Source: Gigaspora margarita
Taxonomy: Eukaryota; Glomeromycota; Glomeromycetes; Diversisporales; Gigasporaceae
Assembly (NCBI GenBank): GCA_009809945.1
Contig: WTPW01000358.1
Coordinates: 323,182 to 387,181, forward strand
Length of the DNA: 64,000 nt
Direction of reading: 5' to 3'
The position numbers and the translations under genes were made by a program. Within the stretch, counting starts at the first letter, position 1, and each line of letters starts with the position of its first letter. This document shows positions 54,990 through 64,000 of this stretch, piece after piece. The notes beneath the pieces were generated by a model. That model did not search any database and had not been told where the DNA came from. It worked only from the letters and a program-made list of their open reading frames with translations.

Positions 54990-57900
54990 ATTAAATAATC
55001 TATTGTTTAAAATTCAAGTTCAAAACTCATAATATGTAAATTAAAGTATAGGAAACTCACAATAATTCCAGTAATCAATCTTAAGTACTAGAAATTGTGA
55101 TAATTCTAATACCAAAAAAACTTTATATACTTTGGTTGCTGGGAATAGAGTATAAGATTTGTTACAAAATACTTTATTATAGTTAAAATAGAAATCATAA
55201 TAATTCCAGATGTACTGTGTAGTTACTAAAATAGTGAATAAGTTTTGTAACAGTATTTTGTATAATAAGAATCAAGATAATTTTAATGCAAATTAGCTCG
55301 ATCTTATGCACTACAGTATTTACTGAAATGTTAAGTTTCATAACAGAATTTTTTACAGTAATTTATTATAGAAATCACAATAATTTCCAATATTGGACAA
55401 TTGGACAAGTGGGTTGTCCAATAAATTTTAAATTTCTAAAATTGTAATTTTTTTTTAGAAATAAGAAACCTCTGTTTAGAGTCAAGCAAACCAAATAATT
55501 AAGGCAGTAATATACCACTAATTTTTACTCTTTATATGTTAATAAATTAATAGACACTGGACAAATTTATATGTCCAGTACCAGTGAAATTAATTGAACA
55601 TAGAGGACTGTCCAATTCTGATAATTTCAATAAAAACTAACTCAATATTAACTATATAGAAGCNNTNATAATACCAATGCAAACNNANTNNNTNCNTTGT
55701 TACTNNAATAGAGAGNAAGTTCTGTAACAANATTCTTTATAGATAAAAGAATTCATGATAATTCCAGTGCAAACTAACACATACTGTACTGAAATAGCAA
55801 ATAAGTTCTGTAATAAAATTTTATATAATAGAAATCAAGATAATTCTAATGCAATAAACTCAATCTTAACCACTACTGTAGTCATAAAAATGGTAAGTTT
55901 TGTAACAGAATTTTTTACTGTAATTTATGATATAAATCACAATAATTCCAATACAAACAAAATTTACTATATACTTTTGTTAATGTGTAAGTTTTATACA
56001 AAATTCTTTATTATAGTTAAAATAAAAATTATGATAATTCCAGATGTACTATATAGTCACTGAAATAGGGATCCGTTAAAGTCAGGTGCTATCACGTGAC
56101 TAACAACCAATCAAATTGTAAAATTTTGATTGTCACAAATCAGCCCGATGAGACAAAAACAAAGAAAAAATGAAAAACACCAAAAATACAAGAAACGATT
56201 GTCTAAACCTGTCTCGGAGCATTAATAAAAAATGTCAGGAAGGCAATTTTACCTATAAGACATTTCTAAGTCTAACCTCTAACTAACCCTTACCCTAATT
56301 TTAATTAAATAATAAAAAACATATAAAGATACCTGGCTTTAACAGCCCTGAAATAGTGAATAAGCTTTGTAACAATATTTTGTAAAATAAGAATCAACAA
56401 ATTAGACTGATCTTAACTGCTACAGTAGTTACTGGAATAATAAGTTTTGTAACAGAATTATTTACATTAATTCACTATAGAATCACAGTAATTTCAATAA
56501 CAAATTAACTCAATAATACCAATGCAAGCAAACTTACTACATACTTTGGTTACTAGGATATAAAGTAAGTTCTGTAACAAAATTCTTTATAGATGAAAAG
56601 ATTCATGATAATTCCAGTATAAACTAACATGTACTGTGTGATTACTAAAATAGCAAATAAATTTTGTAACAGAATTTTGTATAATAGAAATCAAGATGAT
56701 TCTAATACAAATTAATTCAATCTTAATCACCGTTGTAGTCACAAGAATTGTAGGTTTTGTAACACTATTTTTTTACTATAATTCATGATAAAAAGTATAT
56801 AATAATCAATTTTAACTATATAGAAATCATGATAATTCTAATACAAACAAACTTTACTACTTATTTTGGTTACTAGGAGTAAAATGTAAGATTGTAACAA
56901 AATTCTTTATTATAGTCAAAATAGAATTCATAATAATTCCAGATGCACAGTATATTCACTAAAATAACAACAGTATTTTGTACAATAAGAATCAAGATAA
57001 TTTTTAATGCAAATTAGCTCAATCTTAACCACTACAGTAGTTACTGGAATGTTAAGTTTAATAACAGAATTTTTTGCAGTAATTTATTATAAAAATCACA
57101 ATAATTTCAATAACAAACTAACTCAATATTAACTATATCAAAGTCACAATAATACCAATACAAACAAACTTACTATGTACTTTGGTTACTAGAATAAAGA
57201 GTAAGGTCTGTAACAAAATTCTTTATAGATAAAAGAATTCACAATAATTCTAGTTCAAACTAATACATACTGTGCAGTTACCAAAATAGTAGATAAGTTT
57301 TGTAACAAAATTTTATATAATAGAAGTCAAAATAACTCTAATACAAATTAGCTTGATCTTGACCACTACTGTATTCACGAGAATGGTAAGATTTGTAACA
57401 GAATTTTTACTGTAATTCATAATAGAAATCATAAAATAATACCATTAATCTTAACTACATAAAAATCGCAATAATTTCAATACAAACTAACTTTACTATG
57501 TATTTGGTTACTATGAATAAATTGTAAGTTCTGTAACAAAATTATTTATTATAGTTATAATAGAAATAATGATAATTTGAGATATACTGTATGGTTATTG
57601 AAATAACAAATAGGTTCTGTAACAATATATAGTATAGTAGAAATTAAAATAATTCTAATGCAAATTATCCTGATCTTATAATCACTGAAATGGTAAGTTT
57701 TATAACAGAATTTTTTACAGTAACTCATGACAGAAATTACAATAATTCAAATAACAAACTAACACAATCTTAGCTAACAAACTATAGTAATCATCAAGTA
57801 GTATATAAATACTAACAAATTTTTTTATAATAGAAATTATGATAATTCTTATATAAACTAACTCATTCTTGACCATATATTGTGATTACCTGAAAAACAA

Positions 57901-58480
57901 GTTCTGTAATAGAATTTTCTATGCTAGAAATTAAAACTAACTCAACTTGAATATATAGAAATCATAATAATTCTAATACTTAATCATATATACTTTGTTT
58001 AGAACAACTCATTGATTCATAATAATTCTAATACTCAATTTTAACTATGTATTATAATTATCAGAGTAGCAAATAAGTGCTGTAGCAGAATTTTTTATAG
58101 TAGAAATCATGATAACTCTAATACAAGCTAATTTAATCACATACTGTAAGTTCAGAAATAAGATTTTTTTATAGTAGAAATCTCAATAATTTAAATACAA
58201 CTAACTAAATTTTAATTACATAAAAACAAGATAATTACTATGAAAATAACATTATATACATATTCACTATAAGAGTAAATTTTGTAACAATATTTCTACA
58301 GTAATTTATAATGAAAATAACAAATTAATGCAAATTCAATTTTAATTATTAAGAATTTCATTACAAATTAAATTAATCACATATGCTAAGCTGTTTACAA
58401 TAGCTATTAATTCTGTAATAAAATTTCTTACAGTAAATAATATCAAAAAAAAACTAAATAAAATGAATGGCGCAAATGTG
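54990..58480. repeat. Decayed satellite, block 2 (3.5 kb)
   Basis: Same repeat as 37,270-38,700: AGTAAGTTCTGTAACAAAAT, TCTTTATAGATAAAAG, ATTCATGATAATTCCAG, TACAAACTAACTCAATCTTA and TGTACTTTGGTTACTAGAAT recur at ~90-140-bp intervals. A MITE (56,069-56,348) has inserted in it, and Ns cluster at 55,664-55,731. A plus-strand frame at 55,755-56,063 is fortuitous. Confidence 0.85.
56069..56348. mobile_element. hAT-type MITE (280 bp), 8-bp TSD
   Basis: Ends GGATCCGTTAAAGTCAGGT and GGGCTGTTAAAGCCAGGT (complement), flanked by a perfect TGAAATAG (56,061-56,068 and 56,349-56,356) that is part of the host satellite. Non-coding. Confidence 0.87.
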
Positions 58481-58916
58481 CCATCTATCACACTAGTTAA
58501 TAATATAAATATGTGATTTCATTTTTTTTATATATTTTTTTTACTTGAATTTACTATTTGATAAATAAAGACAATATATTTGAAGAATTTATCTATTCAA
58601 TTGAACCTACCTTTTCAGGTTCGATATTTCAAAATGCACTTTAATATAGAACACTTATAGAAATAGCAAACTATCCTCTATAGAAATTAAAAAAGGTTCT
58701 TTTCTAGAAAAACTTACTAAAGTTAGTAATAAATGATATTGCAAACTTTGCAATAAATTTTATTTATTGGAAACAGGTCTCTCTACTATTAAATTCTTAA
58801 AAATAAGAGTAGAGACATTTATTAGATGATTTTACCTCTTAAGAGAGTACTCCCCTTCCTCCACCTGGTACTAAAACTAGCCAATCAAATTCAAGCAAAT
58901 AATATATACAAACTGG
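58480..58916. other. AT-rich unassigned sequence
   Basis: No gene or bounded element recognised. Confidence 0.35.
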
Positions 58917-60533
58917 AGACTTTAATCAAGTTTAGTTTGGCCCAGATTTGGTCTGAAGTCTGCAAACTGATCTAAATCAAATATATCTATATGTATTTTT
59001 TGGTCTTGAACAAGTTTACTTGGTGCATTAAGTTAGAATTAATTAGTAAAATTTGTGAATCATAAGATTTTATAGAAATTTATTAATAAAATTCCATAAA
59101 ATCTTATAATTCACAAATTTTTATTAATTAATTCTAACTTTATGCACTAAGTAAACTTGTTCAGTACCCAAAATACATCAAATCAGCAAAATTGTTTTTA
59201 TTTTACTTAAATTTAGATATTAGATGCATAATTTTTAATTTTTAATCAAAAAAGTCAAATTTAAGCATCTTTTTTTTAAATTTCAAGTAAAATAAAAACA
59301 ACTCACTGATTTAATGTATTTTAGATGCTGAATAACTTTACTTAGTCATTAAATTAGAATTAATTAGGAAATCTTGTGAATCATAAGATTTTATAGAATT
59401 TTATTAATAGAATTCTATGAAAGCTTATAATTCACAAATATTTTATTAATTAATTCTAACTTTATGCACTAAGTAAACTTGTTTAGCATCTAAAAATATA
59501 TCAAATCAGCATAATTATTGTTATTTTACTTGAAATTTAGAGAATAGATGCATAATTTTGACTTTTTGATCAAAAAAGTCAAATTTAAGCATCTTTTCTT
59601 CAAATTTCAAGAAAAGAAAAATTTCACTACCAATTTAATGTATTTTTAGGTTATAAACAAGTTTATTTAGTGTATTAAATTAGAATTAATTTGTAAAATT
59701 TTGTGAATAGTAAGATATTAATGAACTCTATTAATAAAATTTTATAAAATCTTATTATTCACAAAATTATACTAATTAATTCTAAATTGGCAGTGTTGTT
59801 TTTTTTTTTTTTTTTTTTTTAGCACTTTCTACCGGTTGATTTGGATTTGGAGATTTTTATCACCAATGGCATATATCATTTTATCAACCGTAGCTCCCGT
59901 ATATGCATAACTTGCATACCGTCTAACCCAGAAATGCCCCAGAGGTGCAGGTCCCACGTCTCTGTCTTTTTACTACCCCTAGTTTTTAGGTAATATCCGC
60001 TACAGCTTTACCTGTATACTTGCAGTCAGGGCGAACTATTAAACCGCTACTATTACCCTGCCCTTATGGAGTTCCCAGATCCCAGTACCCTATCCCTTCA
60101 TCTTCATGAGTATACTCCGGTAATTCACAAAACTCCCAATCCAGATACCCGGAAGGATTGGTCAGCCAGGCTTTAGGATGCCTTTATGGTCTCCCTTTTC
60201 TTGGTTCATGCTTTTGTAACACATGACCTTTTTCTCCAGTGCGACTCTGGCGGTCTGGTTGGTGAGGACCTATACCCAAAAGTCCTAACTTCAGGTTTCC
60301 CGGAACCCAATCCAAATTCGTTTTATAGTACCGTTGAAAGTCCAGCTTCTTCACTCGGGTCTTGCCAAACGAGTTCCGATCTTCTGGTTCCCAGGTATTA
60401 CATGATCCTATTTCTAGGATCTCCCATTTCAATGGTATAACCCGAGTTACAGATCTTTGCATGATCCAACCTATCGACAAAGATCAGTTCAGTAACACAG
60501 GCGTAATTTTAATTTTTGAACCAGCGCCAAGTG

Positions 60534-60543
60534 GGATTCGAAC
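60534..60543 (-). promoter_or_regulatory. Pol III B box of SINE copy 1
   Basis: The minus strand reads GTTCGAATCC, an exact B box within a T-arm-like stem (GTGAG/CCCAC). In copies 2 and 3 the box has decayed (GTTCAAATTT and GTTCAAATAT), suggesting that those copies lost promoter strength by CpG-to-CpA change. Confidence 0.8.
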
Positions 60544-60575
60544 TCACAACCTGCCGTTTGGGGGTAACAACTTGA

Positions 60576-60594
60576 CCACTATCCTAAGTCGCCA
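60576..60594 (-). promoter_or_regulatory. Pol III A box of SINE copy 1
   Basis: The minus strand reads TGGCGACTTAGGATAGTGG, matching the tRNA A-box pattern TRGYNNARNNGG with the usual variable D-loop length. It recurs in the heads at 28,750 and 46,272. Confidence 0.7.
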
Positions 60595-60987
60595 CACCCT
60601 AGCGGCAGTGTTGTTTTTAATTTACTTGAAATTTGGAAAAAGGATCTTTAATTTGACTTTTTTGAGCAAAAATCCAAAATTATGCATCTAATCTCTAAAT
60701 TTCAAGTAAAATAAAAATAATTTATGCCAATCTGGTGTATTTTTAGATGCTAGTTTACTTAGTGCATAAAGTTAGAATTAATTAATAAAAATTTGTGAAT
60801 TCTAAGATTTTATAGAATTTAATTAATAAAATTCTATAAAATCTTATAATTCACAAAATTTACAAATTAATTCTAATTTCATGCACTAAGTAAACTTGTT
60901 CAGCACCAAAAATACATATAAATATATTTGGACTCAAACCAGTTTGCAGACTTCGGACCAGACCTGAACTGAACCATAATTGAGTCT

Positions 60988-62525
60988 AAGTTTCTTAAGA
61001 ATTACTAATCCAAATTGGCAAAAATCTTAATATATTGTAGCCAAATTTATATATATCTTCAGAAAATTTTTTATCTTATTTGGATTAGTAATTGTGAAGA
61101 AAATCTTAGCCTGAGATTAATATAAAATAAAATTTTTATATTTTTAATTATTATTATTAAAAATTTTATATAGTTATTTTGGGCAATTTTGATTGGCTAA
61201 TAATACTATATTATATAGCACCTGATAATCCCTCTAACCCCTCTAACTAAAAATCAGGTAATAAATGTCCCTACCCTAACCATTTAGAGAGATGAAATGA
61301 AATTATGGTGGTCATTAAAGCAAATATTTAATTTTATAGTACTGATAAGATTTTACAAATCAACTAGTATCTTCTAAAATGGATTATTACAGACTAGCAG
61401 GCTTTTTCTCTTGTTGAAAATAATGATTTTTGTTAATACAATAACATTATAATACAAAATTTATATATTTTTAAATGAAAAATCATGTATTTGCTTTAAT
61501 AAAAAGTAGTAGCAATAGCAGGTTATATTAAATTGCTTATGCAAGTATAATTATTAATACATTTATATAAACTGAGTTTGAGAATCAGTTTTTATATAAA
61601 TATGCTCTGAATAGTGTTCCAATGGATTTTAAGCACAACCTAACTAGTTGAAGCAGGATAACATCTCTAACAAAAACCTCTTGATAGTATGTTTTTGATA
61701 ATCTTGCAATAAAAATTTGCTTTGAATTCTGGACTGCCATATCAAATTAAGTTAGCAAAGCATGGATGTAATTTATAAAATGGCCATCTGTTTTTGATAT
61801 TTTATAGACAATATGCAAAAGTTTAGATAATATAGTTGAAATTAATTAACTTCTAATTTTAGATATATACTTTAAAAATTATAGTATTTATCTAAAACTA
61901 ATTTTACTATATTTGATTTAATATAAATATACAAATATTATTAAATTTAAAAAACAATCCTTTGTGATAGCTTGTTAAATATTTATTTGTAACAGCTATA
62001 AATTAGTATTAATATTAAAATAAAGTTAAAAGTAAAATTAAAATTAAAATTAATACAAAATTGCAAGAAGATTATAGTTAAAGTTAAATTAAATTAAAAT
62101 TAATACAAAATTGCAAGAAGATTATTTTAGTTAGAAGAACTATAGGAGAGGACCCAGACATATAGTACAAATATCATATATTATGTGTTTTAGCAAAAAC
62201 CCCAAAATTTGACAAGCAAAAACAGTTTTTAGCAATTATCTTGGAATAAATGGTCCAATTTGAATGAACTTTTTTTTAAAATAAAGCTTTCAATGAAGCA
62301 CATCTAAAAAAAAAAGATTATTCAATTCTGATCACTACATCAAAAATATTTAAACAAATATAGCTTTGTTATTTTTAGCAAATTAGAGCAAAATTGGCCA
62401 AAACCTAGTTATGACCTATAAGAGAAAAGTCCAGAGTTCTTAAAGAAGTTACTCTGATAAAATTTTGAGTTATAAATATAGCATCATAGATAAATGTGTA
62501 AAAGGCTGTTAAAATAGATTTATCT
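60988..62525. other. AT-rich unassigned sequence
   Basis: No gene. At 61,217-61,275 a short CACCTGATAAT...ATCAGGTAATAAATGTCCC inverted pair resembles a truncated Harbinger-like MITE. At 62,020-62,130 AAATTAAAATTAATACAAAA followed by TTGCAAGAAGATTAT is duplicated in tandem. Confidence 0.45.
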
Positions 62526-63165
62526 AAATTTAAAATATATAATATGTACAAATATTATATTTATCTAAATTTAAAATGTATTTATATATGCAAATATTAG
62601 TATATTAAAATGTATAAATATATGTGCAAATATTATTATACAGTACAGGACAGCTAAAGATATCCATTTTATGATATATAAAATCCAAAAATGCTTATAA
62701 CTTAAAAACAAATAACTTTTAAAAAAATCTGTCTTACAGATTTGTTGTTATTAGTCTAAGCTACAATTTTGTTAGAATAGATTTTTATTTTTATTATAAA
62801 ATTAAAAAGTTTTTAGAGTTTAAAGTTTACATATAATCAAAAATTTGGTATTTAATATGTAAAAAAATATATTTATATAATTTTAACCAATCAGAATTTA
62901 TTATACAAAAAAATTAGCCAATTATGATAATCTCAAATTTGGCACTTTTTTTTAAAAAAAGTAGATATCTTTAGCTGTTCTATACTGTATTTAAAATGTA
63001 TATAAATATGTGCAAATATTATTATATTTAATATGTATATGTATGTGCAAATATTATTATATTCAAAATGCATACATATATGTGCAAATATTAGTATATA
63101 AAAATGTACATATATATATGTACAAATATTATTGTATTTAAAATGTATACTTATATATACAAGTA
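62526..63165. repeat. ~37-bp tandem array, split by a MITE
   Basis: Units around AAAATGTATATATATGTGCA then AATATTATTATATT recur at 62,560-62,640 and, after the insertion 62,641-62,987, at 62,990-63,155 (about three units before and four after). Confidence 0.8.
62641..62987. mobile_element. TA-flanked MITE, family T1 copy 2 (347 bp)
   Basis: Ends CAGTACAGGACAGCTAAAGA and CAGTATAGAACAGCTAAAGA (complement), continuing TATC, with TA on both sides (62,639-62,640 and 62,988-62,989). The interior is collinear with 22,144-22,478. Inserted in a tandem array, as is copy 1. Confidence 0.85.
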
Positions 63166-63171
63166 TATATA

Positions 63172-63560
63172 TTTTTTTTTATCAACTTAAGCAGCCACGC
63201 TAATACTTTATTAATCTGCTTATATTTACAAATGCATCTACATAGCCCTAATTAATACTTAAATTTAGCATCACTCGGCTATCTCGACAGTACCTAAGTA
63301 CTGTGGATACCTAAGTGTGACCTGCTGCACTACCCAAACACCAAATTGGTATAGGAGTAGGAAGCTTTATCTAGCTACTTAAAGCCAAAACAAAAAGGTC
63401 TTCCTTTCTTTGCAACAAGCTATAAATGTCTTCCTATCTTCTTTTTTCTCTCAACATTTCAAAGAAGCTTGTCAATATTACTACCTTCCTTAATCTTTTT
63501 TTACCTAGCCTCTAGGACAAAGAACATTAAATCCAGGCCCATACAAATAAATTTTATTCT
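63172..63560 (-). other. Possible retroelement 3' end, uncertain
   Basis: A T10 run at 63,172-63,181 is followed by a stretch of more mixed composition to about 63,540, which would be a minus-strand poly(A) tail with its body. No pol III boxes, coding motif or target duplication could be found, so the assignment is weak. Confidence 0.25.
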
Positions 63561-64000
63561 AAAAAAAAAAGAAAATATAAAAGGAGTACTACTACAAAAC
63601 CTACATAAAATCCAACAAAAAACAAATATAAAATAAGAGTAGACAAAACAAGAAAAAGAAAAGTAAAATAAAATTAACATTGTTCATAAGGACTAATTTA
63701 AAAATTATATAGACTGCGTAAAGCATATAGCTTTACCAAAGTACTATATTTATATATATAAAAAAAGCGATAGAAAGGTGACACACTAAAACTAAAACTC
63801 GAACTGTGCGGTACCAGAATGCATCATAAAAAATTTCATTTCAGTTCAGTTTCTACGTGTCCACATGTCATTCATTGGTTGTTTCAGATAAATCCAAAAT
63901 GCACTCGTAACTTGATCCAATTTGGTAGGCGCTTTCCCAATTAAAAAGAAGTAAACACTGCTAATTTTTTGGAGGGGGTAAGCCAGATTTTTCACTTTTT
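63561..64000. other. Unassigned sequence at window end
   Basis: A-rich until about 63,770, then more balanced sequence with several CpGs to the end (63,780-64,000). No frame or motif can be supported within the window; a feature may begin beyond its edge. Confidence 0.35.

Larger units (their letters stand above)
59804..60603 (-). mobile_element. SINE copy 1 (800 bp), intact tRNA-like head, 15-bp TSD
   Basis: A perfect 15-bp GGCAGTGTTGTTTTT flanks it (59,789-59,803 and 60,604-60,618). On the minus strand it starts GCTAGGGTGTGGCGACTTAG, has A and B boxes at tRNA spacing, a long GC-richer body and a poly(A) tail. The head and first ~100 bp match copies 2 and 3, but the 3' half is unrelated to the core of copies 2-5, so the family is modular. 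It contains the CTTGCAGTCAGGGC segment shared with the LINE-2 tail. CpGs are retained and the duplication is perfect, so it is young. A 98-codon minus-strand frame (60,480-60,184) has no domain. Confidence 0.88.
58917..60987. mobile_element. Composite inverted-repeat element of CTAAGTAAAC palindromes
   Basis: Outer ends (58,917-59,005 and the complement of 60,905-60,987) share TGGTC.GAAGTCTGCAAACTG, AATATAT.TATATGTATTTTT and more. Between them are four palindromic units at 59,006-59,167, 59,327-59,490, 59,650-59,788 (cut) and 60,749-60,907. Each has the GAACAAGTTTACTTAGTGCA end and AATTCTAACTTTATGCACTA, and they are separated by TTTCAAGTAAAATAAAAA linkers. A SINE has inserted in the third unit. 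Without it the element would be about 1.25 kb. Non-coding. Confidence 0.75.

Noticed and set aside
55755..56063. 102-codon plus-strand frame
   Set aside because: Lies in the decayed satellite; the peptide simply reflects the repeat.
60184..60691. Protein-coding frames of 84-109 codons on both strands
   Set aside because: They lie entirely within SINE copy 1, overlap each other and show no domain; they stay open because the SINE is GC-richer.

Overview
The window is AT-rich eukaryotic DNA with no rRNA or tRNA gene, no intact protein gene, and many nested repeats. Several relics point to an arbuscular mycorrhizal fungus (Glomeromycotina, e.g. Rhizophagus or Gigaspora type). These are an N-terminal fragment of the greatly expanded AM-fungal kinase family (54.65-54.96 kb), decayed Sel1-like repeat genes (9.6-10.6 kb and 49.9-50.2 kb), and two endonuclease/RT/RNase H LINEs with the C-terminal motifs I associate with that lineage. 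I ran no database search, so genus and species are open.

Layout. 1-11.07 kb: richer in CpG; short tandem arrays, two solo LTRs with 4-bp target duplications, a 1.34-kb hAT-type element with a perfect 8-bp duplication, a broken Sel1-like gene and a 515-bp palindrome. 11.07-20.3 kb: CpG becomes rare; a repeat tract is split by a 2.3-kb terminal-inverted-repeat element (itself holding a 340-bp element) and by a nearly full-length dead LINE (LINE-1, minus strand). 20.5-29.3 kb: miniature DNA elements (Harbinger-like, hAT-like, TA-inserting), palindromes and two SINE copies. 29.37-32.91 kb: a complete non-autonomous LTR element with a CCHC gag relic and a nested miniature element. 33.5-43 kb: more miniature elements, a 1.07-kb palindrome, a decayed satellite and a SINE. 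43.3-44.9 kb: unrecognised decayed coding DNA. 46.3-48.4 kb: a long SINE and a short inverted-repeat element. 50.3-54.6 kb: a ~115-bp tandem array split by a 5'-truncated LINE (LINE-2). 55-58.5 kb: a 3.5-kb decayed satellite. 58.9-61 kb: an inverted-repeat element made of palindromic units, into which a long tRNA-derived SINE has inserted. 62.5-63.2 kb: a tandem array split by a TA-flanked element.

Nothing here works together as an operon or pathway. The window is a record of successive insertions, many datable relative to each other because one element cuts another and leaves target-site duplications. The most interesting items are a modular, tRNA-headed SINE family (up to about 860 bp) with possible LINE partnership, a dispersed palindrome family sharing the terminal motif CTAAGTAAACWTGTTCAG, an LTR element lacking reverse transcriptase, and a compositional boundary near 11.1 kb. 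All alignments were made by eye; percent identities were not computed.
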